A stretch of DNA of 64,000 bases. Source: Bryobacterales bacterium (GTDB taxonomy: Bacteria; Acidobacteriota; Terriglobia; Bryobacterales; Bryobacteraceae). Below, piece after piece: positions 50,762 to 59,556 of this stretch (the first letter of the stretch is position 1; each line of letters opens with the position of its first letter). Made by a program: the position numbers and the translations under genes. The stretch covers positions 1-64,000 of the forward strand of contig JAEUQC010000173.1 in NCBI GenBank assembly GCA_016789905.1, given 5' to 3'. Below the pieces are notes generated by a model. That model made no database searches. It was not told the DNA's origin and saw nothing but the letters and a program-made list of their open reading frames with translations.

Positions 50762-51709
50762 ATGCGCGCTCTCGTTCCGTTCTTCGCGCTAACGCTGGCC
50801 GCCGCCGATTTTCCCACGCTCGAAATCGCAAGCGAACACATCCGCGCCACCATCCTGCCGCCGGATCCGGCCAAGGGCTACTACCAGGGCACCCGCTTTG
50901 ATTGGTCCGGAGCCATTCTCAGCCTTCGCTACGCGGGCCACGAGTATTTTGGGCAGTGGTTCGAGAAGTATGATCCCAGGACCCACGACGCCATTGCCGG
51001 CCCGGTGGAGGAGTTCCGCAGCGTAGGCTTTGAAGAGGCCGAACCCGGCGGCACTTTCGTCCGAGTGGGCATTGGCGCCGTGCGCCGTCCCGATACCCGC
51101 CCTTATCAGACGTTCAAAACGTACGAGATCGCCGACTACGGAAAATGGTCCGTCACTCCATCCTCCAGCAGCGTGGAGTTTGTCCATACTCTGGCCGCCA
51201 ACGGCTACTCCTATCGCTACACAAAACTGCTGCGCTTCGTACCCGGCAAGCCCGAAATGGTTATCGAACACACGCTCCAAAACACCGGCGCCAAGGGCAT
51301 CCACACCACGCAATACAATCACAACTTCTTTGTCATCGATGGTCAGCCCACCGGGCCCGAATCGGTGATTCGTTTTCCTTTCGACGTTCGACCGGACCGC
51401 GACCTGAAGGGCTTGGCGCGCGGCGAGGGCCAGGAACTTCGCTACACCCGGGAACTTGCCAAGGGCGAGAGCGTCTACACCGAACTCGCTGGTTTCGGTC
51501 CCACCGCCGATAGCTACGATTTCGCCATAGAGAACCGCGCCGCGCGCGCCGGCGTCCGTATCACCGGCGACCGCCCGCTGTCGAAAGTTGTTTACTGGTC
51601 CATCCGCACCACCACGTGTCCGGAACCCTATATTCAACTCGATGTTGAACCTGGCCAGCAGACGCGTTGGCGCTACACCTACACGTTCTACACATTGCCC
51701 CCGAAATAG
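50762..51709 (+). CDS. aldose 1-epimerase-like protein, secreted
   Basis: 315 residues from ATG 50762; the ORF extends upstream only because it overlaps the hydrolase gene. Signal peptide MRALVPFFALTLAAA. The sequence follows a galactose mutarotase-like beta-sandwich: RFDWSGAILSLRYAGHEYFG, TQYNHNFFVIDGQPTGP (His/Asn positions) and VVYWSIRTTTCPEPYIQLD. It could interconvert sugar anomers or bind an oligosaccharide. Middle gene of a hydrolase-epimerase-dehydratase trio. Confidence 0.75.
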   Translation: MRALVPFFALTLAAADFPTLEIASEHIRATILPPDPAKGYYQGTRFDWSGAILSLRYAGHEYFGQWFEKYDPRTHDAIAGPVEEFRSVGFEEAEPGGTFVRVGIGAVRRPDTRPYQTFKTYEIADYGKWSVTPSSSSVEFVHTLAANGYSYRYTKLLRFVPGKPEMVIEHTLQNTGAKGIHTTQYNHNFFVIDGQPTGPESVIRFPFDVRPDRDLKGLARGEGQELRYTRELAKGESVYTELAGFGPTADSYDFAIENRAARAGVRITGDRPLSKVVYWSIRTTTCPEPYIQLDVEPGQQTRWRYTYTFYTLPPK

Positions 51710-51719
51710 AAGGAGCCAT

Positions 51720-52973
51720 ATGAAACCGAACCGCCGCTACTTCCTCGCCGCCGCCGCGGCAGCCTCACAGCTTCCTATTGCTGCCGCTTCTCCGCAGGTC
51801 CAAGCTCGCTTCGCGAGGCTCGATGCCATTCTGAGGCAGCCTGTTTTGAAGAAGCAGCTTTTCCCGAGCCCGGTTATCATCGAGTCGCTGGAACTCCTTC
51901 GCCTTGGCGACAGCTTTCTCTGTAAGGTGCGGTCCAAAGACGGGGCGGAAGGCATCTCCGTCGGCCACACGGGAATGGCCACGCTCTTCCCGATTTTCCT
52001 CAAGAACCTGCGTCCGTTCTTCCTCGGCAAGGATGCTCGTGAACTGGACCTGATCCTCGAAAAGGTCTTCATCTACGGCTTCAATTTTCGATACGATGGC
52101 ATCGCCATTGGCACGCCGTTAGCCACCATCGAATTCGCGATTCTCGAAATGCTTGGCCGGATCGCCGCCAAGCCGGTGGGCCAGTTGATCGGGGAGATTC
52201 ACAATCCGGATGTCGCCGTCTACCTCGCTTCAGAGTGGCGCGAAAAGCCGGTGGAGGAATCGTTGGATCTGATCAGGAAATCTGTTTCCGAATACGACGT
52301 CCACGCACTCAAAATCAAGGTTGGCGGCTTAATGTTCATGACGACTGATATGCACGCCGCCGGCCCTCCCAAGCGCACAGAGAAAATTGTCCCGCTAATC
52401 CGCAAAACCTTTGGCGACAAGATGGCACTGTACGCCGATTCCAACAGTTTTTACACTGTTCCGGAGGCGATTCGCGTCGGCAAACTGCTTGAGGAATACA
52501 AGTACCGCTACTTCGAAGAACCAGTGATGTACGACAATCTGGAAGAGATCAAACAGGTAGCCGACGCACTTACCATCCCCATTGCCAACGGGGAACAGGA
52601 TCACAGTTTCTACGGCTTCCGCTGGCTGCTCGCCAATAATGGGCTCGATATTGTGCAGCCGGATATTTATTACTTCGGCGGCCTCATTCGGTCCATGAAA
52701 GTGGCTCGCATGGCCCATGCATTTGGCAAAACCACCGTGCCCCATATGTCCGGTGGGGGGCTCGGATTTCTCTACAACATTCAGTTCGTCTCCGCGCTCC
52801 CCAATGCGGACGCGCATCACGAGTTCAAGGGACTCAAGACGCTTGTCCAGTACGAATGCAAAACCGCGCCGATGAAAGTGGTGGACGGCAAGATGAAGGT
52901 TCCCACTGGCCCCGGTTTCGGGGCCGACATCGACCCTGCGTGGGTCGCCAAACATCAGATTGTGAGGCTCTAG
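51720..52973 (+). CDS. enolase-superfamily (mandelate racemase/MLE) enzyme, second copy in window
   Basis: 417 residues from ATG 51720, AGGAG 4 nt upstream. Tat-like start MKPNRRYFLAAAAAAS. Barrel residues: KIKVGG (KxK base), LYADSNSFY (Asp), YFEEPVMY (Glu), ANGEQDHSFYG (Glu) and VPHMSGGGLG (His). The KxK plus His arrangement differs from the first copy at 8050, which carries the mannonate-dehydratase-type pattern, so the two probably act on different acids. It closes the trio at 48799-52973. Confidence 0.8.
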   Translation: MKPNRRYFLAAAAAASQLPIAAASPQVQARFARLDAILRQPVLKKQLFPSPVIIESLELLRLGDSFLCKVRSKDGAEGISVGHTGMATLFPIFLKNLRPFFLGKDARELDLILEKVFIYGFNFRYDGIAIGTPLATIEFAILEMLGRIAAKPVGQLIGEIHNPDVAVYLASEWREKPVEESLDLIRKSVSEYDVHALKIKVGGLMFMTTDMHAAGPPKRTEKIVPLIRKTFGDKMALYADSNSFYTVPEAIRVGKLLEEYKYRYFEEPVMYDNLEEIKQVADALTIPIANGEQDHSFYGFRWLLANNGLDIVQPDIYYFGGLIRSMKVARMAHAFGKTTVPHMSGGGLGFLYNIQFVSALPNADAHHEFKGLKTLVQYECKTAPMKVVDGKMKVPTGPGFGADIDPAWVAKHQIVRL

Positions 52974-53325
52974 CCGGTTCTTTCGCGAGCAACGGCGCTG
53001 CCCGATGAAAGGCCTGCAATCGATTCAGCCCCTGTACAGGTTGTCCGGATCGCGGAGGGGAACGAAAAGGTGTCTGGGCTTGCCGGCGCCAGTGGTGGCG
53101 CCAGCGCATTCTTCCAGCCTCGCTTCGTAGCGATGCTGGAAGGCGGAACCCACTTGTTGCGCGCTGCGCATCCGGCCCGGCATGGAAGCTGCTCACCGGC
53201 TGATCACGACAATCCTCGATCCTAAACAAGCTCCAGATAAAGCATTGGCGCGGCTTTTCTGGCTTTCGAGTCGCTCCCGCGCCGTTGGTCGAAAATTGTC
53301 GTCGCGGAATTCTCGTGGGTGCTTG
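52974..53325. other. intergenic region with two hairpins
   Basis: No supported gene. It contains two inverted repeats: GGCGCC at 53085-53090 and 53097-53102 separated by AGTGGT, and a strong 8-bp stem CTTCCAGC (53111-53118) with GCTGGAAG (53135-53142) around an inner CGCT/AGCG stem. Neither is followed by a T-run. They may mark transcript ends for the convergent genes on both sides. Confidence 0.4.
53111..53142. repeat. 32-nt strong stem-loop
   Basis: CTTCCAGC CT CGCT TCGT AGCG AT GCTGGAAG: outer 8-bp and inner 4-bp stems with a TCGT tetraloop. It lies between a plus-strand gene ending at 52973 and a minus-strand gene ending at 53326. No T-tract on either strand. REP-like or transcript-protecting role is possible. 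Confidence 0.5.
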
Positions 53326-53955
53326 TCAGTCCTGCCGGCGAAGGAGTAACGCCGCGCCAAGCAACCCGGCACCGGCAAGAGTAACTGAGGCGGGCTCGGG
53401 GACTTGACCTCCGGCGGGAGCCGGTTGATCGATGGTGGCATCGCCATATTCGATAACGTATCCGAAGGTACGGTTGCCGGCGGTCAGCGATACCCAGCCA
53501 TTCGTCGCGCCGGTGTTCAAGTTCCGTAGCTGGGCCAAATACTCCCAACCCGCCACCGGTTGAGAGGGAAGCCAGTTTGTGTAAGTGATGGCTTGCCCGG
53601 CTTCGGGACCGTCCACCCAGCGATACGTCCCAGGAGAGGAAAGGGTTGTCGCTCCGAGCCAGGCGGAGCCGGTGTTGCCGAAGCCGACCAGAATCGGGAA
53701 GGCCTCGATGAAAGCCTGTTCGGGCGCCGAAGTGACAGTGGCCAGGTATCCCTGCATGCCCATATGCGTGCTGCCGAGTGAGGCAGCGCGAGCAGTGTCG
53801 TAGTCGATGCTCTCGAAGATACTCACTGTGGGGATGTATTCGTACCAATTGTCGTTGCCGCCCATGGCGGCGGTCCACTGAATGGGTGCGGCGGGAAGCG
53901 CCGCGCAGAGGGCAAGACCGAGAGCGCCACGACGGAGCCAGGAAATGTAAGGCAT
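53326..53955 (-). CDS. PEP-CTERM-anchored C-type-lectin-like protein
   Basis: 209 residues. Signal peptide MPYISWLRRGALGLALCAALPAA. The body matches a bacterial C-type lectin domain (GYLATVTSAPEQAFIEAF, SAWLGATTLSSPGTYRWVDGPEAG, YTNWLPSQP). The C-terminus VPEPASVTLAGAGLLGAALLLRRQD is a full PEP-CTERM signal: motif, helix, basic tail, so it is likely processed and exported to the exopolysaccharide layer by an exosortase. No exosortase is in this window. AAGGA is 7 nt before the ATG. Confidence 0.85.
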   Translation of the reverse strand: MPYISWLRRGALGLALCAALPAAPIQWTAAMGGNDNWYEYIPTVSIFESIDYDTARAASLGSTHMGMQGYLATVTSAPEQAFIEAFPILVGFGNTGSAWLGATTLSSPGTYRWVDGPEAGQAITYTNWLPSQPVAGWEYLAQLRNLNTGATNGWVSLTAGNRTFGYVIEYGDATIDQPAPAGGQVPEPASVTLAGAGLLGAALLLRRQD

Positions 53956-54031
53956 GATGGATTCCTTTTTTGAAATGCGTAGCCAAGATGAGGGCTACAG
54001 AGGGAATCGCGCCGTGGCGGGGCGGAATGAA

Positions 54032-56377
54032 TCACTTTCTCTTCGAAGCGATTTGGCCGAGGCGAGCGCGGCGCTGGCTATTCTGAGGCAGAATCGACCC
54101 ATATGCATCCAGCGACTGCTGCGCCAGTTCGGCGGCCCGCACAGGGTTTTTGGGGAGGGCACATTCGGCTTCGTAGTAGCGGCGGTTGCCAAGCCATGTG
54201 TTGGGAAAAGGCCCAGGCGACGCACTGTCGGCTTCACGATAGAACGCAGCTGATTCCGGACAAGCCATTGCTTTCGCGTGTACCTCCGCCGCCTCCGCGA
54301 GTAGCATCCAGTACGACGGGCCGATTTCGGCACGGCGCGGGCCGGCCATTGTAATGGCTGCTTTGGCGATGCGAAGGGCTGCTTCCGGATTACCGTTGTC
54401 GTAGGTTCGACCGGCCAGCAGGGTTTGCAGGCGGAGTTCCTCGAAAGGGTTGACTGCTCCTGGCGCGAGGCGCGCTGCTTCCTGAATATCGGCGACGCCG
54501 GCAGCGGAGGCGCCCATGATGGAGTGGACATTCGAGCGCGTACGAAGGAGGGCAATTCGGACGTAGCGGCCGTCAGGATGATTTGCGGCTATCCGAATGC
54601 CTTCGCTGGCGGCGCGGAGGGCGTCCTGATGACGGCCAGCCTGGGCCAGGTATAGCGTGAGACTGATGCGGAGTCCGGCGCAATAGACTGGGGCCGCGAT
54701 ATCGAACGCATCGGCTGGAAGAGAGTCGGCTTCGCGGATGATCTCCTCCATTTTGGCAATGGCATTCGCGGGCCGATTTTCGCAGCGGTTCATCGATTCC
54801 GCTTGTTGGAAGCGAAAGTCCAAGTACTTGCCCACGGGTGGGGCCTCGGAGGAGTTACGAACGATGGTATCGGCGTGTTGCAGAATTTGCAGGGAGTCCG
54901 CGCAGCGGCCGATTCGCATTAGGAGCGCCGCCAGTCCAGCCCGGGCTGCGACGCGAGGGGCCGTTGCGATACCTCGGTCGGCGCGGGCAATGGCATCGCG
55001 AGCAATGGATTCAGCGAGGTCTTCGCGGCCCAACTCCTGAAAGAAGCTGGCGAAACTGGATTGGAGCATGGCGGCAGTGGAATCGGGGAGGAACGAACCG
55101 GCCTGGATACGCTGATTGCCACGTTCCACCATTTCCGCGACGGTGACGTTATTACGACCCGCGGCGTTAATGGTGGATGTGCGGATCATGCTCACCAGGA
55201 AGCGGCCAATGTCCCGTGCACGGGAGGCTTCCTTTTCGCGGAGCTGTTGCTGCCCGATGGCATACACGCCGAGCGTCACCAGGGCAATGAATGCCAGCGA
55301 CGATAATGCGAAGGCGGCGCGGTGACGGGCGACTAATCGGACCACCACATAACTGACGGTAGGGCGGCGTGCGGAGACCGGGCGACGGTTGAGAAAGGCG
55401 TCGAGATCGGCGGCGAATGCAACTGCCGTTGCGTAGCGTGCAAGGGGTGTGTGTTGAAGCGCTTTGTGGAGAATTGCGTCTAGATCGTCATGCCCGGTGG
55501 CAATGTCGAGCAGAGCGGCGCCGGAGGCCCGCTCGCCTAGCGAGGCGAGAGAAGCGCTGTGGCGAAACGGAAGACGGCCCGTGACTATTTCATGGAGCAG
55601 AACCGCGGAGCTATAGATGTCACAGGAGGTTGTGACGGGTTCGGCGCGCAGTTGTTCGGGACTGGCATAGCGAGGGGTCAGTTGGAGCGTTGCAGTCGAA
55701 GAGCCGTCCGACATGAGCTTCGCCGTGCCGAAATCTAGGATGCGAACGCGGCCTTCCGGAGTCACTTTGATGTTGGAAGGTTTGAGGTCAAGGTGGACTA
55801 TTAGGTTCCGGTGGGCGTCTTGCAGAGCGTCGAGAAGCTCGATAACTAGCCTGACGCGGGCATGGAACGGGAGATCGCGTTTGCGGATGAATTCATCGAT
55901 TGCGTCACCCTCGATCCACTCCATGACGAGATAGGGACGCTGGTTTTCGTCCCAGGCGGATTCGATGAATCGAGCGATGGACGGATGTTGAAGAGAAAGA
56001 AGGTGTCGCTGCTCCCTTTCGAACCGCGCCAGGTCCGAAGGGGCAATCAGGTGGTCCAGCATCGTCTTGATAGCGACGGTCTGCCGGATACCGGCGACTT
56101 CGCGCGTCGCCTGATAAACGCGGCCGCATCCACCCGCGCCGGCGAGCCCGAGGATCCGATAGGGGCCGATGGCGTCAGGGAGAATCGGAGCGGGTGCAAG
56201 AGAACGAAGGCTGGCCTGCTGTTCGGCGCCGGATGCGTCCAAAAGAGAGAGGACCTCGGCCCGGAGTTCGGGATCTGGCTCCATTTTCGCCAGTCGAGAT
56301 TTCCATTCCCATGGGGAGGAGGCGGCAAGCGCGTCGAAGAGATCTTGAATTCGGAGCCATCGAGGATCGGTAGCCAT
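54032..56377 (-). CDS. Ser/Thr protein kinase with TM helix and TPR-like sensor region
   Basis: 781 residues from ATG 56377; the frame upstream to 56641 overlaps the sigma gene and is not used. The kinase domain (about 70-340) has G-loop GLAGAGGCGRVYQA, Lys104 in VAIKTM, Asp197 in VHLDLKPSN (HLD in place of HRD), DFG at 215-217 and RYASPEQ for APE. A TM helix lies near 372-395 (AAFALSSLAFIALVTLGVYAIG). The remaining half is alpha-helical with TPR-like units. The N-terminal 60 residues (RIQDLFDALAASSPWEWKSRL) are typical of kinases paired with ECF sigma factors. Divergent from the ECF gene. Confidence 0.88.
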   Translation of the reverse strand: MATDPRWLRIQDLFDALAASSPWEWKSRLAKMEPDPELRAEVLSLLDASGAEQQASLRSLAPAPILPDAIGPYRILGLAGAGGCGRVYQATREVAGIRQTVAIKTMLDHLIAPSDLARFEREQRHLLSLQHPSIARFIESAWDENQRPYLVMEWIEGDAIDEFIRKRDLPFHARVRLVIELLDALQDAHRNLIVHLDLKPSNIKVTPEGRVRILDFGTAKLMSDGSSTATLQLTPRYASPEQLRAEPVTTSCDIYSSAVLLHEIVTGRLPFRHSASLASLGERASGAALLDIATGHDDLDAILHKALQHTPLARYATAVAFAADLDAFLNRRPVSARRPTVSYVVVRLVARHRAAFALSSLAFIALVTLGVYAIGQQQLREKEASRARDIGRFLVSMIRTSTINAAGRNNVTVAEMVERGNQRIQAGSFLPDSTAAMLQSSFASFFQELGREDLAESIARDAIARADRGIATAPRVAARAGLAALLMRIGRCADSLQILQHADTIVRNSSEAPPVGKYLDFRFQQAESMNRCENRPANAIAKMEEIIREADSLPADAFDIAAPVYCAGLRISLTLYLAQAGRHQDALRAASEGIRIAANHPDGRYVRIALLRTRSNVHSIMGASAAGVADIQEAARLAPGAVNPFEELRLQTLLAGRTYDNGNPEAALRIAKAAITMAGPRRAEIGPSYWMLLAEAAEVHAKAMACPESAAFYREADSASPGPFPNTWLGNRRYYEAECALPKNPVRAAELAQQSLDAYGSILPQNSQRRARLGQIASKRK

Positions 56378-56443
56378 ACGTGGAGGCAGATGCCAAATAG
56401 GATAGCGAGGAAGGCGGAAGAACCGAATCAGGGCGGGTGTGGG

Positions 56444-56449
56444 TAAAAT
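56444..56449 (+). promoter_or_regulatory. -10 box TAAAAT, 7 nt before the ECF sigma start
   Basis: TAAAAT ends 7 nt before ATG 56457, with no ribosome-binding site between. It supports ATG 56457 rather than the GTG at 56439 as start and a leaderless transcript. Confidence 0.45.
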
Positions 56450-56456
56450 CGTGAGG

Positions 56457-57029
56457 ATGGACGCAGACATCACGCAGGTCTTGGCGGACTGGGCCGGTGG
56501 AGATCGAAAAGCGTTGGACCGGTTAGCACCTCTGGTATACCCGCAGTTGCGGGATCTGGCGCGGGTTTTTCTGCGGAGAGAGCGGCAGGGGCACACGCTG
56601 CAGTCGACGGCTTTGGTGAATGAGCTCTTTGTCAAACTCATGAACCAAAAGGCTCCGTCGTTTGAGAATCGGCGCGTGTTTTATGGAGCCTGTGCCCGAT
56701 TGATGCGGCTGGCCCTTATCGATCATTCGAGAAAGGCGAATCGAGACAAACGGGGCGGACGGCAGGAGCCGGTACCGTTGCATGAGGAAATGGCGTGGGT
56801 GGACGCGGCGGGGCCTGAAGTGCTGGACCTGGACCGCCTGCTCACGGAATTGGCAAGGAAGGATGCGGAGGCTGTGGAGATGTTAGAAACAAGGTACCTG
56901 CTCGGGTGTACGGCGGAGGAGACGGCGGAGCTATTTGGGGTTTCGAAGCCGACCGTGGACAGAAGGATTCGCCTAGCGCGGGCGTGGCTGTATCAACGGC
57001 TCAAAGGCGAGCGCGAAAGTCCAGCCTGA
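56457..57029 (+). CDS. ECF sigma factor (RNA polymerase sigma-70, TIGR02999-like)
   Basis: 190 residues from ATG 56457 (GTG 56439 is the alternative). Sigma region 2: DRLAPLVYPQLRDLARVFLRRERQGHTLQSTALVNELFVKLM; the linker; sigma region 4: TRYLLGCTAEETAELFGVSKPTVDRRIRLARAWLYQRL. The pattern matches the ECF subfamily frequently encoded next to Ser/Thr kinases in Acidobacteria and Planctomycetes. The 79-bp gap to the divergent kinase gene suggests the kinase, through phosphorylation, controls this sigma. No anti-sigma gene is visible. Downstream targets are unknown. Confidence 0.88.
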   Translation: MDADITQVLADWAGGDRKALDRLAPLVYPQLRDLARVFLRRERQGHTLQSTALVNELFVKLMNQKAPSFENRRVFYGACARLMRLALIDHSRKANRDKRGGRQEPVPLHEEMAWVDAAGPEVLDLDRLLTELARKDAEAVEMLETRYLLGCTAEETAELFGVSKPTVDRRIRLARAWLYQRLKGERESPA

Positions 57030-57113
57030 GTCTTGCTGCCCGGACGGACTCTGGCTGCGGAGCAGGATGGCGTGCTCATTGACGCGGCCAGGCCGAACTA
57101 GGCAAGCAGACCA

Positions 57114-57141
57114 CTGACACGAAATCCGGGCATGGTATGAT
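57114..57141 (+). promoter_or_regulatory. promoter of the heptaheme cytochrome gene
   Basis: CTGACA at 57114-57119, a 16-bp spacer, and TATGAT at 57136-57141. With the GGGAGG ribosome-binding site 7 nt before ATG 57166 this is a conventional leadered transcript, unlike those with adjacent -10 boxes elsewhere in the window. Confidence 0.55.
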
Positions 57142-57165
57142 CATCTTCCTTCGGGAGGCGAGACG

Positions 57166-59493
57166 ATGCGGGACACAGAATCGAAATCCGCTGTCGATGC
57201 CGCAGTTGGTGCAACGGTGCGGAGAGCGCTCCGTACGCTGGTGCCGGTGATTGTTTTTTTCGCCGCCATTTACTCCGCCGCCCAACCTCGGATGGCGGTC
57301 GCCGGGAACACGAATGCATATGCCCCGGCGGAGAGCTGCGCACCGTGCCACCGTGGTCACTGGGAGAAATATCGGCTTACGGGTATGGGCCGGTCTTTTT
57401 CCACCCCCACTACTGCCATCGCGCTCGCCAACTGGACGGCGCCGTACTACCACGCGCCGTCGGATAGCTACTTCACAATGTTGCGCAGGGGCGGCAAGTT
57501 CTTCCAACGTCGGTACCAACTGGGCCCGGACAAACGTGAGATCAACGTGATGGAAAAGCAGGTGGATTTCGTCCTCGGCTCCGGGAATCATGCGCGGACA
57601 TTTCTACACAGGACTCCTCGCAACACGCTGATTGAACTGCCGCTGGGCTGGTATGCGGACAAGGGCGGCTACTGGGCAATGAACCCTGGCTACGACCGCC
57701 CGGACCATGAAGGGTTTCGGCGCAAAGTGTCCTATGACTGCATGTATTGCCACAACGGGTATCCGAAAATTCCGCCGGGCCACGAACAGCCATTCTCCGA
57801 GCCCGTCTATCTGGACCCGCTTCCGGGCGGCATCGACTGTCAACGATGTCACGGCCCCGGTGGCGCCCATGTCGCCTTGGCTAGTTCGGGAAAGGCGACC
57901 ACAGACGCGATTCGCGCGGGGATTGTGAACCCGGCCCGTTTGAGTGTGGAGCGGCGAGAAGAGATATGTCTGCAGTGCCACTTGGAGACGACCAGTTTTC
58001 CACTGCCGAATTCGCTGCAACGATATGACCGCGGACCGTTTGACTATCAGCCGGGCCAGCCGCTGAGCAATCAATGGCTGTTCTTCGATCATGCACCGGG
58101 GACGGGCAGGGAAGACAAATTCGAGATAGTGAACGCCGTCTATAGGATTCGGCGCTCACGGTGCTACGTAGAGAGCAAAGGGAAGCTGGAGTGTGGCACG
58201 TGTCATGACCCGCACGACGTGCCGCGCGGCGAGAGCGCGCAAAGGCGTTACGGCGCCGCATGCGCCAAGTGTCACAGCGAGACGCTGGCGCGGGCCGTGG
58301 CGGCGGGAAAGCACACGCGAGCCGCCGGTTGCGCGGATTGTCACATGCCCAAACGGCGTACCGAGGATGTGGTGCATTCTCTGGCGACCGACCATCTGAT
58401 TCAGCGGCACAAGCCGGCGGGCGACCTTACGGCCAGCCGGGCGGAGCGGCATGAGACCGGGGAGCGCGCCTATCGCGGTGAGGTGGTGCTGTACTATCCC
58501 TCGGACTTACCACCCTCGCCAACACGGGAGCTGTATACGGCTCTGGCGCAGGTAATTGACAAGAGCAATCTGGTGAAGGGGATTCCGCGGCTCGTGGGCG
58601 CGATTCGACGCTTCCCGTTCGCCCGCCCGGAATTTCATTTTCAACTGGGGGAGGCGTTTCGTGCCATCGGAAGGGGCGATGAGGCGGTGATGGCCTACCG
58701 GGAGGCGGTTCGCCGCGACCCGAGTATGGTGGCGGCGCTGGAGAACCTGGGCGCGGCGTTACGGCGGGCTGGCAGAGCGGAAGAGGCGGCGGCGTTGCTG
58801 GAACGGGCGACGCAGAATGCTCCGGAGAAGGCTTCCGTGTGGGTGGAGTTGGGGCTGGCGAGGTATGAACTGGGGCGGGAAACGGAAGCCGCGGCGGCGC
58901 TAGAGAAAGCAATCACACTTGACGGCGATTTAGCCGAAGCGCACAACAATCTGGGGATCGTGCTGATGGCGGGCGGCGAGCGGCGGAGGGCCGAGGCGTC
59001 GTTCCGGGAAGCGATCCGGATCCAACCCGACAATGCGGATGCGCACGGCAATCTGGCGAACGTACTGGCCGGCGGCGGCGATCATGCTAGTGCAAGGCGG
59101 CACTTTGCAATCGCCCTGCGTTCTCAGCCGAAGGATGCGGCGCTGCGGTACAACTACGCCGTCGCCTTGGGCCGCGCTGGCCGAATGGATGAGGCGCAAC
59201 GGCAGTTGGAATCCGTCCTAGACACCGACCCGGAGATGGCGGACGCGCACGAGTTGCTGGGAAGCATGCTGGTGGCGCGCGGGCAGACGCGCGCCGCGCT
59301 GCCGCACCTTAGGAAATGGGTGGAACTGCGGCCTGATTCCGCGCAGGCACAGCTTGGTTTGGGCTCGGTGTTGGCGACCACAGGAGAGCGAGAAGCAGCA
59401 ATCCCGTATCTGCGACGGGCGGGGGCGGGGGGTGAGGCGGAGATACGGCAGGCGGCGCAGCGGCTTCTGATGGAACTGGGGGCTATGCCGTAA
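57166..59493 (+). CDS. heptaheme c-type cytochrome with C-terminal TPR repeats
   Basis: 775 residues. An N-terminal hydrophobic segment (TLVPVIVFFAAIYSAAQ) exports or anchors it. Seven CxxCH sites between about 50 and 400: CAPCH, CMYCH, CQRCH, CLQCH, CGTCH, CAKCH, CADCH. From about residue 470 to the end are at least seven TPR units (FHFQLGEAFRAIGRGDEAVMAYREAV, AHNNLGIVLMAGGERRRAEASFREAI, ADAHELLGSMLVARGQTRAALPHL). This cytochrome-TPR fusion is known in Acidobacteria/Planctomycetes; TPRs probably dock a redox partner. A terminator-like hairpin follows at 59503. Confidence 0.88.
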   Translation: MRDTESKSAVDAAVGATVRRALRTLVPVIVFFAAIYSAAQPRMAVAGNTNAYAPAESCAPCHRGHWEKYRLTGMGRSFSTPTTAIALANWTAPYYHAPSDSYFTMLRRGGKFFQRRYQLGPDKREINVMEKQVDFVLGSGNHARTFLHRTPRNTLIELPLGWYADKGGYWAMNPGYDRPDHEGFRRKVSYDCMYCHNGYPKIPPGHEQPFSEPVYLDPLPGGIDCQRCHGPGGAHVALASSGKATTDAIRAGIVNPARLSVERREEICLQCHLETTSFPLPNSLQRYDRGPFDYQPGQPLSNQWLFFDHAPGTGREDKFEIVNAVYRIRRSRCYVESKGKLECGTCHDPHDVPRGESAQRRYGAACAKCHSETLARAVAAGKHTRAAGCADCHMPKRRTEDVVHSLATDHLIQRHKPAGDLTASRAERHETGERAYRGEVVLYYPSDLPPSPTRELYTALAQVIDKSNLVKGIPRLVGAIRRFPFARPEFHFQLGEAFRAIGRGDEAVMAYREAVRRDPSMVAALENLGAALRRAGRAEEAAALLERATQNAPEKASVWVELGLARYELGRETEAAAALEKAITLDGDLAEAHNNLGIVLMAGGERRRAEASFREAIRIQPDNADAHGNLANVLAGGGDHASARRHFAIALRSQPKDAALRYNYAVALGRAGRMDEAQRQLESVLDTDPEMADAHELLGSMLVARGQTRAALPHLRKWVELRPDSAQAQLGLGSVLATTGEREAAIPYLRRAGAGGEAEIRQAAQRLLMELGAMP

Positions 59494-59502
59494 AAGTGGA
59501 AA

Positions 59503-59534
59503 GGGCCGGTCCAGTGACTCGCACCGGCCGGCCC
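59503..59534. terminator. hairpin between convergent genes
   Basis: GGGCCGG at 59503-59509 pairs with CCGGCCC at 59528-59534. It lies between the stops of the cytochrome-TPR gene and the TonB receptor gene. No clean T-run, so a weak or bidirectional terminator. Confidence 0.45.
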
Positions 59535-59556
59535 TCTATTGAACAACGAATGAGTG

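Noticed and set aside
49174..50874. 566-codon minus-strand frame
   Set aside because: Gly/Val/Ala-rich shadow of the alpha/beta hydrolase gene, which has a clear nucleophile motif.
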